Assembly: GCA_016208485.1 (NCBI GenBank) | Contig: JACQXY010000043.1 | Location: 1 to 57,743 of the forward strand | Direction: 5' to 3' | Length of the DNA stretch: 57,743 nt | From: Acidobacteriota bacterium | Lineage (GTDB): Bacteria > Actinomycetota > AC-67 | Shown: one piece after another, positions 42,418-51,491 of the stretch | How positions within the stretch are numbered: position 1 is the first letter of the stretch | Layout: each line of letters starts with the position of its first letter | Translations under genes and position numbers: made by a program | Notes under the pieces: generated by a model | Told to the model about the DNA's origin: nothing | Databases searched by the model: none | The model's input: only the letters and a program-made list of their open reading frames with translations

Positions 42418-43626
42418 GTGCAGACCGAGGTCGTCGAGATCCGCGGGCACATCATCGATTCCTTGGTGCTGCCGCGCGTCCTCGACGAGATCATCGACGC
42501 CGGCGCCGAGTACCGCATCCTCAGCTTCGAGGTCGGGCGCACTCACGACGACCCGTCGTTCGCGCGCATCGAGATCTCGGCCGCTCCCGAGGCGCTCGGC
42601 GGTCTCCTGAGGCGCCTCGGCGCGCTCGGCGCGGCCACCACCGAGGCTCACGACGCGCGCGCCGAGCCGGCCGACCGGGACGGCGTGTTCCCCGAGGGCT
42701 TCTACTCGACCACGAGCCTGCCCACGCGCGCGCGCGTCGCCGGGCAGTGGCTGGAGGTCGAGAACCCCGAGATGGATTGCGGCATCGTGGTCGCGAAAGG
42801 CCGCGCGCGCACGGCTCCGATGAGCGACATCCGCGCCGGCGACCTCGTCGTCTGCGGACAGCGGGGAGTCCGGGTCACGCCCCTCGAGAAGCCGCGCCAC
42901 TCCCCGCTGTTCGGCTTCATGACGAGCGAGGTATCGAGCGAGAAGCCGCAAGGGGTGCTCGTCGAGCGGATCGCCGACCTGATGCGGGAAGTGCGCGAGG
43001 CGCGCGCGAAGATCCTGTGGGTGCTCGGCCCGGCCGTCGTGCACACCGGCTCGATCGAGCCGTTCTGCGCCCTGGTGCGGGGCGGCTGGGTGAACGTGGT
43101 GTTCGCCGGCAACGCGCTCGCCGCGCACGACGCGGAGGCCGCGATGTTCGGGACCTCGCTCGGCGTCTCGCTGTCCCGGGGCGCGCCGGCCGAGCGCGGC
43201 CACGAGCACCACCTGCGCGCGATCAACGCCGTGCGGCGCGCCGGCTCGATCGCCGCGGCCGTCGAGCAGGGCGTGCTCACCCGGGGGATCCTTCGCCACC
43301 TCGTGACCCACGGCGTGGATCTCGTGCTCGGCGGCTCGGTCCGGGACGACGGTCCGATGCCCGGCGTAGTCACCGACGTGATCGAGGCCCAACGCGCGAT
43401 GCGCGAGCACCTGCCGGGAGTCGGGCTCGCCCTGATGCTCTCGACGATGCTCCACTCGATCGCGACGGGGAACCTGCTGCCGGCCACGGTGCCCATCGTC
43501 TGCGTGGACATCAACCCCGCCACGCTGACCAAGCTCCTCGATCGCGGGAGCATCCAGTCGCTCGGCATGGTCACCGACGTCGGGTTATTCGTGCGGCAGC
43601 TCGCAGGGGCGCTCGGCGCGCGGTAG
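42418..43626 (+). CDS. TIGR00300-family ornithine cyclodeaminase-like protein
   Basis: 402 residues. N-terminal domain: VEIRGHIIDSLVLPRVLDEI, EYRILSFEVGRTHDDPSFAR. Family-specific middle: FYSTTSLPTRARVAGQWLEV, MDCGIVVAKGRARTAPMSDI. C-terminal NAD-binding part: ILWVLGPAVVHTGSIEPFCA, VNVVFAGNALAAHDAEAAMF, GTSLGVSLSRGAPAERGHEH, VDLVLGGSVRDDGPMPGV. The same family includes archaeal ornithine cyclodeaminase (ornithine to proline and ammonia) and the C-terminal part of cyanobacterial AgrE. With the carbamate kinase at 46 kb it may serve arginine/ornithine breakdown, though the genes are not linked in one operon. Confidence 0.88.
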   Translation: MQTEVVEIRGHIIDSLVLPRVLDEIIDAGAEYRILSFEVGRTHDDPSFARIEISAAPEALGGLLRRLGALGAATTEAHDARAEPADRDGVFPEGFYSTTSLPTRARVAGQWLEVENPEMDCGIVVAKGRARTAPMSDIRAGDLVVCGQRGVRVTPLEKPRHSPLFGFMTSEVSSEKPQGVLVERIADLMREVREARAKILWVLGPAVVHTGSIEPFCALVRGGWVNVVFAGNALAAHDAEAAMFGTSLGVSLSRGAPAERGHEHHLRAINAVRRAGSIAAAVEQGVLTRGILRHLVTHGVDLVLGGSVRDDGPMPGVVTDVIEAQRAMREHLPGVGLALMLSTMLHSIATGNLLPATVPIVCVDINPATLTKLLDRGSIQSLGMVTDVGLFVRQLAGALGAR

Positions 43627-43791
43627 GGATCTCCGGGGTCGGCGTCGAACCCTCCTGAGGGTGCCTCGACCGTAGCGGTGCGAATCCGCGCGGTGCCTGG
43701 ACCCGAAAACCCGGCCTGACGGGAAGGAATCCTCGATCGTCCGGCGAATACGGAACCGGAGGCCCCGGGGGGGCCGGGAAGGGAGGGCACG
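43627..43791 (+). other. Structured leader of unknown kind
   Basis: 165 bases between the cyclodeaminase gene and a secreted-protein gene. Contains GTCGA-ACCCTCCTGAGGGTGCC-TCGAC (nested stems), then a second half with the near-repeat GGTGCCTGGACCCG and CGGTGCGAATCCGCGCGG. It could be a terminator plus leader or an actinobacterial riboswitch. I could not match it securely to a known class. Confidence 0.4.
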
Positions 43792-44382
43792 ATGCGCCGT
43801 ATCCGATGCCTGCTCGCCGTTGTGGTGGCCTTGCCACTCGCAGTGAGCGCCGCCGGGGCCACCCCGGCGCCAACCGCGGAGGTCCGCGCCTCCACGATCG
43901 TGGTTCAGACGGGAACCTCGGGACCCGGGATCGAGTCCATCGCCCAGCCGTACAGCCACTACGACTGCGTCGGCCCGGGGCTGCCGGGCACCGCGGGACC
44001 CCACATCACGCACACCGAGAACGTGACCGGCTTCACCTTCAGCAGCGCGGTGATGCGCTTCACCCTGACTCCGCTCGCGCTCTTCGGCTCCGGGATCTGC
44101 CCGACCATTGTGGGCGGGCCGGTCCTTCCGGAGGACTTCACCGGCACCTACCGACTGACCGCGGTCTGCCGGGAGACGAGCAACGACGGGACGGTGCTCC
44201 TTGTCTGGGAGATCCAGGCCGTGGCGGGCGCCGTGATCTCTCAGGGCTCCGGCGGGACGTCCTGCACTGGAAACCTCGGGGCCCTCTTCAGCCTCGACAT
44301 CACGATCGCGATATCGCCGACGAGCTTCCTCGGGATCCCGCTCGATCCGCTCGGCGGGATCCTGCTCACGGTGACCCAGTAG
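43792..44382 (+). CDS. Secreted hypothetical protein
   Basis: 196 residues. Signal peptide MRRIRCLLAVVVALPLAVSA ending AGA. The mature protein has four Cys (HYDCVGPG, GICPTIV, AVCRETS, TSCTGNL) likely forming two disulfides, and beta-type sequence (FSSAVMRFTLTPLALFGSG, VLLVWEIQAVAGAVISQG, LFSLDITIAISPTSFLG). AGGGAGG-type purines precede the ATG. Its stop codon overlaps the convergent acyltransferase by 17 bases. No domain recognised. Confidence 0.72.
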   Translation: MRRIRCLLAVVVALPLAVSAAGATPAPTAEVRASTIVVQTGTSGPGIESIAQPYSHYDCVGPGLPGTAGPHITHTENVTGFTFSSAVMRFTLTPLALFGSGICPTIVGGPVLPEDFTGTYRLTAVCRETSNDGTVLLVWEIQAVAGAVISQGSGGTSCTGNLGALFSLDITIAISPTSFLGIPLDPLGGILLTVTQ

Positions 44383-45187
44383 CGGCTGGGATCTCCGGGA
44401 GATCCTCGAAGGCGAGCGGGTCGGCGAGGTAGGCGCGGAACGTGCGGCCGAGCGCCGCGAGCCCGTGCCCGTCCGCCCATCGGTGGTCGATCGTGGCCGT
44501 CACCGTCAGCGCCGGCTGCACGCTCACCGAGTCGCCGTCGGCCCACGGCCGGCGCTCGACCTCGCCGACGAGGACGATCAGCGGCACGCGGTACATCGGG
44601 GAGAGAGGGGCGAAGCCCTCAGGCACTCCGAACATGCCGACGCTCGTCACCATCGCGCTACCGAAAGCGTCGCGCGGCAGCCCGAGCCGCCTGAGGTTCA
44701 AGCCGAGATCGGAGGTGAGGAACGCCGCCACGCGGAGCACGATGCGGAGCAACCAGTAAGGCATGGCGGCCAGAAGCCCCTTGCCCCGCTCTATCTCGGC
44801 GCCGCGGCCGCCTCGGATCCCTCCGGCGCGCTCCTCGATCTCCCGGGCGATGTCCCCGGCCCCCTTCTCGTCCACCCGGGTGACCTTCACGCCGGACAGG
44901 TCCTTCCCGGCGCCGGTGGAGACGATCACGAACACATCGACGGCGTCCCTCGGACGGAATCGTCCGAACACGAGGCGCGTGTTGATCGAGGGGCTGTCCC
45001 GGAGCGCGAGGCCGAGCGCCCGCACCACGAGGTGAGTCACCGTCACGCGCGCGCCGGAGCGTGCCCTGAGGACCTCCACCGCGCGCAGGATCGGGCGCGC
45101 GTCCAGCTCGACGCGCCCGTAGATCTGGGGATCGCGCGGCCAACCCCAGACGGCCGTCGCGATCTTGCGCCACCCGGTCGTGCGCAT
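44366..45187 (-). CDS. 2-oxoacid dehydrogenase acyltransferase (E2 catalytic domain) homologue
   Basis: 273 residues with only the CAT-like catalytic domain: GRVELDARPILRAVEVLRAR, VTHLVVRALGLALRDSPSIN, FVIVSTGAGKDLSGVKVTRV, GSAMVTSVGMFGVPEGFAPL, and the active-site motif IDHRWADGHGLAALGRTF (HxxxDG). There is no lipoyl or E1-binding domain, so it is not a normal E2 core; such stand-alone proteins may acylate other substrates. No dehydrogenase subunits are nearby. Confidence 0.82.
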   Translation of the reverse strand: MRTTGWRKIATAVWGWPRDPQIYGRVELDARPILRAVEVLRARSGARVTVTHLVVRALGLALRDSPSINTRLVFGRFRPRDAVDVFVIVSTGAGKDLSGVKVTRVDEKGAGDIAREIEERAGGIRGGRGAEIERGKGLLAAMPYWLLRIVLRVAAFLTSDLGLNLRRLGLPRDAFGSAMVTSVGMFGVPEGFAPLSPMYRVPLIVLVGEVERRPWADGDSVSVQPALTVTATIDHRWADGHGLAALGRTFRAYLADPLAFEDLPEIPAATGSP

Positions 45188-45318
45188 TGCCCCTCCCGGC
45201 TCCCGTGGTGCGTGGACAGATCCTCTACCCGCCGCGAGGCCCGGTCAAGGGGGCGCCCGGCTCGGCCCCCGTCGCGCGGGCCGGAAGCGAGGCCGCGGCC
45301 TCGCCGCGCGCGGCCGCC

Positions 45319-45636
45319 CTACGGAGCGATCAGCTCGAGCGCGGGGAAGTAGGTTCGATAGCGAGACGCGTCGCGGGTCAGGAAGGCGGTAGCCGGCGAC
45401 CGCGGCGTGCGCGCCGATGTAGAAGTCGGGCAGCGGGGCGGACCGCCGTCCCCCGCGACGGCGGTAGCCGACGAACGCCTTCCCGGCCAGAAAGGCCGCC
45501 TCGTACGGCAGGGGGTCCCGGCGAAAGACGTCGGGGGCAAAGCCTCCCCGGGGGCCGCCGATGACCACGAACCCCACGCGGGGTCCTCGGTCCCGACCTC
45601 GAGCACGACATTGCTGTCGACCAGGATCGAGGTCAT
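45319..45636 (-). pseudogene. VapC-type PIN toxin remnant
   Basis: Starts well: MTSILVDSNVVLEVGTEDPA (PIN Asp). The expected middle with the conserved Glu is missing. A different frame then carries RRDPLPYEAAFLAGKAFVGY, RRRGGRRSAPLPDFYIGAHA, AVAGYRL, and a return to the first frame gives LTRDASRYRTYFPALELIAP, the family's C-terminus. So at least one deletion and two frame changes have inactivated it. Confidence 0.8.
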
Positions 45637-45785
45637 TGCCTCCTTGTCAGGGCCATGATCTGGTCGGTGGACACGCGCACAGTTCCCGTTCCGGGGCACT
45701 CCGTTGGCACGTGCCGGCCGCGGACGGACCCTTCGCCTCGATGCTCGCGATCGGGACGCGTTCGGCCACGCACCGGCGCACGCAT
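45633..45785 (-). pseudogene. Remnant of the antitoxin for the PIN toxin
   Basis: The frame ends TVRVSTDQIMALTRRQ, the C-terminal signature (TDxIMALTR) of short VapB antitoxins, and overlaps the toxin start (ATG inside the last codons). The rest of the frame is not recognisably antitoxin. Bases 45786-46006 upstream hold no gene that I can support. Confidence 0.45.
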
Positions 45786-46006
45786 GTTGCTTCTCTTGTC
45801 GAATGGTGCGCGTATTTGATGCAGGGGCGACAAGAGAATCATTCGACCGGCAGGTGGCGCGCTTGGCCGGCGCTCAGTTCGGGGTCTTCATGCTCGAACC
45901 GTGCCCATGAGGCGAGGCGATTGCGACGATCGTCGCATGCGCACTCGAGGTCACTGGGGCGCTCGTTGAACGGCCGGAGGATCACTCCAGGAGAGCCGCG
46001 CGCGCA

Positions 46007-46936
46007 TCACATGGGACCGATCGAGGTGCCGGCGCGCCCCTCCACGGCGGCGGCGGCAGCCTCGAGCGAGGTGATCACCGCGCGCGCGCCGCTCTCGACA
46101 ACCTCGATCGCGGCTTCGATCTTTGGCCCCATCGACCCGGCCGGAAACTCCCCGCGCTCGAGCCCCCCGCGGGCCTCGGCCACGGTCAGGCGCGCGAGCG
46201 GGCGTGCCTCCGGGGTCCCGAACCCGGAGAAAACGTGGTCGACGTCGGTGAGGATCAGCAGGAGGTCGGCCCCGGACGCGCGCACGAGCAGCGCGGCTGC
46301 CCGGTCCTTGTCCACGACGGCCTCGACCCCGCGCAGCGCCTCGCCTTCGCGCAAGACCGGGACCCCTCCCCCGCCGCAGGCGACCGGCACCGCCCCGGCG
46401 GCGACGAGCGCCCGGAGGGCTTCCTCCTCGACGATCTCGCGCGGACGCGGAGAGGCGACGAGGCGCCGCCACCCACCGCGCGGAGCCCTGCCGACGGCCA
46501 CGCCAGCGCGGCGGAGCGCGGTCGCCTCCTCGTCGGAGAGGTACGGGCCGACCGGCTTGGCCGGGCGCAGGAACGCCGGGTCGGAGGCATCCACCAGGAC
46601 CTGCGTCACGATCGCGACGACCGGCCGCGCCGCTCCCGCGCGCGCGAGCGCCGGCCCCAGCTCCTGCTGCAGCACGCATCCGAGCTCGCCCTGGGTCTGT
46701 GCGACGAGCAGGTCGAGCGGCATCGGGACGACGTGCCGCGGAGCGCTGGCGTTCAGCAGCAGCAGCCGCCCGACCTGCGGCCCGTTGCCGTGGGTGACGA
46801 TCAGCTCGTGCCCCGAGGCGGCGAGTGAGGCCAGGCCCTCGCACGCCTCCCGGACGGCCGCGCGCTCCTCCGACGCGGTGCCGCGCTCCTCGCGCGTCTG
46901 GATCGCGTTGCCGCCGAGCGCCACGACGATCCGCAC
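46007..46936 (-). CDS. arcC: Carbamate kinase
   Basis: Converts carbamoyl phosphate and ADP to ATP, carbon dioxide and ammonia, or the reverse. Family motifs: MRIVVALGGNAIQTREERGT, GHELIVTHGNGPQVGRLLLL, TQGELGCVLQQELG, GPYLSDEEATALR, VASPRPREIVEEEALRALVA, VACGGGGVPVL, VVDKDRAAALL, LTDVDHVFSGFG, FPAGSMGPKIEAAIEVV. 309 residues, normal. It begins 8 bases after the cyclic-DPG synthetase gene. ATP from carbamoyl phosphate suits arginine or ureide fermentation, but no transcarbamylase is visible. Confidence 0.95.
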   Translation of the reverse strand: MRIVVALGGNAIQTREERGTASEERAAVREACEGLASLAASGHELIVTHGNGPQVGRLLLLNASAPRHVVPMPLDLLVAQTQGELGCVLQQELGPALARAGAARPVVAIVTQVLVDASDPAFLRPAKPVGPYLSDEEATALRRAGVAVGRAPRGGWRRLVASPRPREIVEEEALRALVAAGAVPVACGGGGVPVLREGEALRGVEAVVDKDRAAALLVRASGADLLLILTDVDHVFSGFGTPEARPLARLTVAEARGGLERGEFPAGSMGPKIEAAIEVVESGARAVITSLEAAAAAVEGRAGTSIGPM

Positions 46937-46944
46937 AGGCGACC

Positions 46945-48309
46945 CTACCCGGGCCCCGCGGCCGGAGCCCCCGCCGCTTCACCGCGCGCGAGCACCGGGG
47001 CGAGCACGTCGGGGATGGTCGGCGCGCCGACCTCCTCCAGCTCGTAGGTCACCCGCACCGCGGCCGGCCTGAGCGACACCAGGCGGCGCAGATCCACCGG
47101 AGTCGCCACCACTACCAGCTCGGCCGGCGAGCGGTTGATGGTGTCGGCAAGATCCCGAAGCTGCTCGGGGGAGTACCCGGTCGCGGGGAGCAAGGGGCCG
47201 ATCTCCGGGTACCGGCGATAGGTGTCGGCCACGGTGCCGGCGGCCCACGGCCGCGGGTCGATGATCTGTGCCCCGGCGCGGCGCGCCGCGATCACGCCGG
47301 CGCCGAAGGACATTCCCCCGTGGGTGAGCGTCGGCCCGTCCTCCACGACGAGCACCCGGCGGCCCGCCATGGCGGGGCCCTCGACCGTGATGGGCGATCG
47401 AGCGCGCACGACCTGCGCGCGCGGGTTCAGCTCCGCGATCGACGCCTCGATCTCGGCGAGCTGCTCCGGGCTCGCGGAGTCGACCTTGTTGATCACGATC
47501 GCGTCCGCCATCCGGACGTTCGCCTCGCCGGGGTGGTAGGCGCGCTCGTGCCCCGCGCGCAGCGGGTCCACGACCACGATGTGGACGTCGGGCCGGTAGA
47601 AGGGCAGGTCGTTGTTCCCCCCGTCCCAGACGATCACGTCGGCCTCCGCGTCGGCCTTGCCGAGGATCTCGACGTAGTCGACCCCGGCGTAGACGACCGT
47701 GCCGGCGCGCACGTGCGGCTCGTACTCCTCGCGCTCCTCGACCGTGAGACCGGCGGCATCGAGGTCCTCGAAGGTGGCGAAGCGCTGGCAGCGCTGCGCC
47801 TCGAGGTCGCCGTAGGGCATGGGGTGGCGGACCACGACGACCGCCCGCCCCGCCTCGCGGAGCGCGCGCACCACGCGGCGCGTCGTCTGGGACTTGCCGG
47901 CGCCGGTGCGCGACGCGCACACCGCCACGACCGGAACGAGCGCGTCGAGCATCGTGGCGCGCGGCCCGAGGATCGCGAAGTCGGCGCCGCCGGCGAGCGC
48001 GACCGACGCCCGATGCATCACCAGCTCGTGCGGGACGTCGGAGTAGGCGAAGACCACCTCGTCGATCCGCTCGCGCCGGAGCAGGTCGGCGAGCCCCTCC
48101 TCGCCCGCGATCGGGATCCCCTTCGGGTAGAGCGGGCCCGCGAGGGAAGCCGGGTAGAGGCGCCCCGAGATGTAGGGAATCTGCGTCGCGGTGAACGTGA
48201 CGACCTCGACGGCCGGGTCGTCGCGGAAGGCGACGTTGAAATTGTGGAAGTCGCGCCCGGCGGCGCCCATGATCACGACGCGGCGCCGCCGATCCTCCGA
48301 ATGCGTCAC
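46945..48309 (-). CDS. Cyclic 2,3-diphosphoglycerate synthetase-like GTPase
   Basis: 454 residues. Motifs: RVVIMGAAGRDFHNFNVAFR, VEVVTFTATQIPYISGRLYP, ERIDEVVFAYSDVPHELVMH, P-loop ASRTGAGKSQTTRRVVRALR, VRHPMPYGDLEAQRCQRFAT, VIVWDGGNNDLPFYRPDVHI, VVDPLRAGHERAYHPGEANV and VINKVDSA. The family contains the methanogen enzyme making the thermoprotectant cyclic DPG, but many bacterial members sit, as here, beside carbamate kinase, where a different role is likely. Packed between arcC and a methyltransferase (8 and 9 base gaps). Confidence 0.9.
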   Translation of the reverse strand: MTHSEDRRRRVVIMGAAGRDFHNFNVAFRDDPAVEVVTFTATQIPYISGRLYPASLAGPLYPKGIPIAGEEGLADLLRRERIDEVVFAYSDVPHELVMHRASVALAGGADFAILGPRATMLDALVPVVAVCASRTGAGKSQTTRRVVRALREAGRAVVVVRHPMPYGDLEAQRCQRFATFEDLDAAGLTVEEREEYEPHVRAGTVVYAGVDYVEILGKADAEADVIVWDGGNNDLPFYRPDVHIVVVDPLRAGHERAYHPGEANVRMADAIVINKVDSASPEQLAEIEASIAELNPRAQVVRARSPITVEGPAMAGRRVLVVEDGPTLTHGGMSFGAGVIAARRAGAQIIDPRPWAAGTVADTYRRYPEIGPLLPATGYSPEQLRDLADTINRSPAELVVVATPVDLRRLVSLRPAAVRVTYELEEVGAPTIPDVLAPVLARGEAAGAPAAGPG

Positions 48310-48318
48310 GCACCCATC

Positions 48319-48942
48319 CTACGTAGCCACGCCAGGACGGGACGGGATCCCGGGCGCGCGGGGAGTATCGGCCACGAGCCGGTACCACAGGGGCCCCACC
48401 GGCCGGAGGCGCCAGCGCGCGAAGCCGGCCTCGGGCAATGCGGCGCGCAGCTCCTCGATCGAGTACGTCCCGGCCGGGGGGAACAGCCTGCCGAAGACCC
48501 CGTGGAACACCCCAGGCAAGAGATCGGCGACCAAGAGCCGGCCGCCGGGTCGCAGCGCCTGCGCGCTCTCCGCAAGGGCCTTCCGCCAGTCGCCGACATG
48601 GTGCCAGACCCCGATCGCCACAACGATGTCGAAGGAGGCATATGCGAACCCGAGCGCCGTCGCGTCGGCGCGCTCGACCACCGCGCGCTCGCCGAAGCGC
48701 GCGAGGCGCTCGCGCGCGCGCTCGACCATGTCGGGGTCGTAGTCGGTCGCCCAGAGCCGCCAGCCGGGGAACCGCTCGAGCATCGCTTCGGCGTTGAAGC
48801 CGCCGCCGGCGCCGACCTCGAGGACTTCGGCGCTCCCGGGCAAGAGCGCGACGCCGAGGACGTAGGGAAGGACCGTGTGCTGGGTGACGATCCGCCACGC
48901 GGGACTCTGCAGGACCCGCTTCTCGAACCCCTCCATCTCCAC
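48319..48942 (-). CDS. Class I SAM-dependent methyltransferase
   Basis: 207 residues. Motif I VLEVGAGGGFNAEAMLERFP, motif II WATDYDPDMVERARERLA, then VERADATALGFAYASFDIVV, AIGVWHHVGDWRKALAESAQ and LRPGGRLLVADLLPGVFHGV, with a C-terminal segment YSIEELRAALPEAGFARWRL, typical of UbiE/MenG-like enzymes. Start is a GTG (MEMEGFEKRVLQSP) or the ATG two codons later. Substrate unknown; in a run copA-copZ-this-cDPGS-arcC. Confidence 0.88.
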   Translation of the reverse strand: MEMEGFEKRVLQSPAWRIVTQHTVLPYVLGVALLPGSAEVLEVGAGGGFNAEAMLERFPGWRLWATDYDPDMVERARERLARFGERAVVERADATALGFAYASFDIVVAIGVWHHVGDWRKALAESAQALRPGGRLLVADLLPGVFHGVFGRLFPPAGTYSIEELRAALPEAGFARWRLRPVGPLWYRLVADTPRAPGIPSRPGVAT

Positions 48943-49012
48943 CAGGTCCCCCCTCCGACGGCATCGGATTCCACCGGAGGTCCTCCGGGGAGGCCGGCGC
49001 GCCCCGCGCGCG

Positions 49013-49222
49013 TCAGCCGGCGAGATCGTACCCCGCGCCCTCGATCGCGCGGCGGATCTCGGCTTCGCTTGCGCGCGCGGGATCGAATACGACGCTCACC
49101 ATGCCGCTCTGGTGGTCCGCCGCGGACGAAGCCACACCGGGGACCAGCCCGAGCGCCCGCTTCAGCGTGCCCTCGCACCCGCCGCAGTGCATCCCCTGAA
49201 CCTTGAACTCGCGAGTCTCCAT
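49013..49222 (-). CDS. copZ: Copper chaperone, heavy-metal-associated domain
   Basis: 69 residues with the HMA motif [15 protein letters not shown] (CxxC metal site), starting METREFKVQ and ending [16 protein letters not shown] is six bases upstream. It follows the copper ATPase gene and should deliver Cu(I) to it. It appears intact while the ATPase is damaged. Confidence 0.93.
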   Translation of the reverse strand: METREFKVQGMHCGGCEGTLKRALGLVPGVASSAADHQSGMVSVVFDPARASEAEIRRAIEGAGYDLAG

Positions 49223-49272
49223 TCCTTCCCTCCTGAGGCCGGGGGGCTCGGCGCCGCCCGGGCGCGCCGCCG

Positions 49273-51412
49273 TCACACCGAGACCGGCCGCACCGCCGGT
49301 CCCACCCGCTTCAATCTGAGCGCGTTGCCGACCACCGAGACGCTCGAAGTCGCCATCGCGCCGGCGGCCCACACCGGGCCGATCTTGCCGGCCGCCGCGA
49401 GCGGCACGAGCGCAGCGTTGTATACGAACGCCCAGAACAGGTTCTGCTCGATCGTGCGGAACGTGCGCCGCGCCAGGCGAATCGCGGTCGGCGCGCCGGC
49501 CGGGTCGTCGCCGACGAGCGTGATGTCGCTCGCCTCGATCGCCACGTCGGTGCCGCTCCCGATCGCGATCCCGAGGTCGGCCGCGGCGAGCGCCGGGGCG
49601 TCGTTGATCCTCGGCCACGACCCGCTCGATCCCGACCTGCGCGGCGATCGCCCGCGCCGTGGCGGCGTTGTCGCCCGTCACCATGACCACCTCGAGCCCG
49701 AGCCCCCTCAAAGCCCGCACTGCGTCGGCCGCCGTCGGCTTGAGGGTGTCGGCCACCGCGACGAGCCCGCGCACGCGGCGCTCCCACCCCACCACGAACA
49801 CGGTCTTGCCCTGCCGCTCGAGGCCGCGCAGGTGCTCGTCCAGCTCAGTGCAGGACATGAGCCCGCGCTCGCCGAGCAGAGCCGGCCGTCCGACCACGAC
49901 CTCGCGGCCTTCGACGACCCCGCGCGCGCCGAGGCCGCTCACCGCCTCGAACGCCTCGACCGGGGGCACGCCGAGACCGCGCTCGCGCGCGGCGGCGACC
50001 ACGGCCTGGGCTATCGGGTGCTCGCTCCCCTGCTCGACCCCGGCCGCAGCGCGCAGGACCTCCTCTTCGGAGGAGGCGCCGCCGTTCCACGAATCGATCA
50101 CGACATCGGTCACCGCCATCTCGCCTCGGGTGATCGTGCCGGTCTTGTCGAGCACCACCGCGTCGATCTTGCGCGAGCGCTCGAGCACCTCTCCACCACG
50201 GATCAGCACACCCATCTGAGCGCCCCGCCCGGTCCCGACCATGATCGCGGCCGGCGTCGCGAGACCCATCGCGCACGGGCAAGCAATGATCAGCACGGCG
50301 ACCGCGGGAACGAGCGAGTCCCCGAACGCGTGCCCGGTCGTGAGCCACGCGCCGAACGTCGCGGCCGCGATCACCATCACGAGCGGCACGAACACCGACG
50401 CGATCCGGTCCACCAGCCGCTGGATCGGCGCCTTCGAGCCCTGGGCCTCCTCCACCATCCGCACGATCTGGGCGAGAACGGTCTCCGCGCCGACGCGCGA
50501 GGCCTCTACCGTGAGGATGCCCTGGCGGTTGATCGTCGCGCCGATCACCTCGTCGCCGGGGGATTTCTCGCGCGGCACGCTCTCACCGGTGACCATGGAC
50601 TCGTCCACGGCGGAGGCGCCCGCGCGCACCACGCCGTCCGTCGGGATCTTCTCGCCCGGCTTCACGACGAAGACGTCCCCGGGGGCGAGCGACTCGACCG
50701 GCACCATGACCTCCTCGCCCTCGACGATCATGCGCGCCTCCTTGGCGCCCATCTCGAGGAGCTTGCGGATCGCGGCCGAGGCGCGGCCGCGGCTCGTCGC
50801 CTCCAGGTACTTGCCGAGCAGGATGAGGGTGATGATGACGCCGGCGGTCTCGAAGTAGACGTCGTCGCGCCCGGCGAGGACCGCCCAGACGCTGTAGGCG
50901 TAGGCCGACGTCGTGCCGACGGCCACCAAGGTATCCATGTTGGACTGGAGCCGGCGCGCCTTCAGCACGGCGCTCCGCAGGAAGGGCCAGCCGGACCAGA
51001 ACTGCACCGGCGTGACGAGCGCCCAGCTCGCATACATCGCCCAGTGCGCGCGCTGGGTCATCGCGAGCGCCATCGCCGGCGCGCTCAGAACCGCCGCCAC
51101 CAGGAACCGGCGGAGGAACCCGCGCGCCTCGGCGCCCTCCTCTCCGGGCGCGGCCTCGGCCGAGTGCAGACGAGCGCCGTAGCCGACCCGCTCGACGGCA
51201 TGGATCAGGTCCTCCACGCCGGCCTTCCCGGGATCGACGACGACCCGCGCGCGCTCGGACGCGAAGTTCACCGCGCACTCCAGGACCCCAGGCTGGCGGG
51301 AGAGGACCTTCTGGATCCGCGCCGCGCAGGACGCGCACGTCATCCCCTCGAGGTCCAGCTCGAGGCGCTCGGGCTCGACGGCCTCGTCGCGCGTTGCCGG
51401 AGTAACACTCAT
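49273..51412 (-). pseudogene. copA: Copper-translocating P-type ATPase with a deletion in the P domain
   Basis: The frame from the ATG has an N-terminal HMA ([15 protein letters not shown]), membrane helices, [10 protein letters not shown], the metal site [20 protein letters not shown], phosphorylation loop DKTGTITRG and [20 protein letters not shown]. After ERVVAE (about 49608) it jumps, in another frame, to [35 protein letters not shown] and the last two helices, ending VRPVSV. About 26 residues, including the GDG of the hinge motif GDGxND, are missing and the frame is shifted. Either a real loss of function or an assembly deletion. Controlled by a CsoR-like operator. Confidence 0.88.
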
Positions 51413-51421
51413 GTCCCCACG

Positions 51422-51450
51422 AGCATACCCCCCGGGGGTACATGGGTCAA
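51422..51450 (-). promoter_or_regulatory. CopA promoter with CsoR-like operator in the spacer
   Basis: Minus strand: TTGACC (51445-51450), 17-base spacer, TATGCT (51422-51427), ATG nine bases later. The spacer and -10 contain the G/C-tract palindrome TACCCCCGGGGGGTA (51426-51440), the form bound by copper-sensing CsoR repressors. Copper would release CsoR and open the promoter. No csoR gene is in the window. Confidence 0.8.
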
Positions 51451-51491
51451 GGCCGACCGGGTCAGCCGGGCGCGGAGACCACGCGGTCCCC

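Noticed and set aside
45561-47072. Plus-strand frame of 503 codons
   Set aside because: It runs antisense over the PIN remnant and carbamate kinase; Ser/Arg/Pro/Thr noise.
49013-51412. An 799-codon fusion of copper ATPase and copper chaperone
   Set aside because: The frame joins them only because the ATPase is out of frame after a deletion. The chaperone has its own ribosome-binding site and start, and the true ATPase C-terminus is in another frame.
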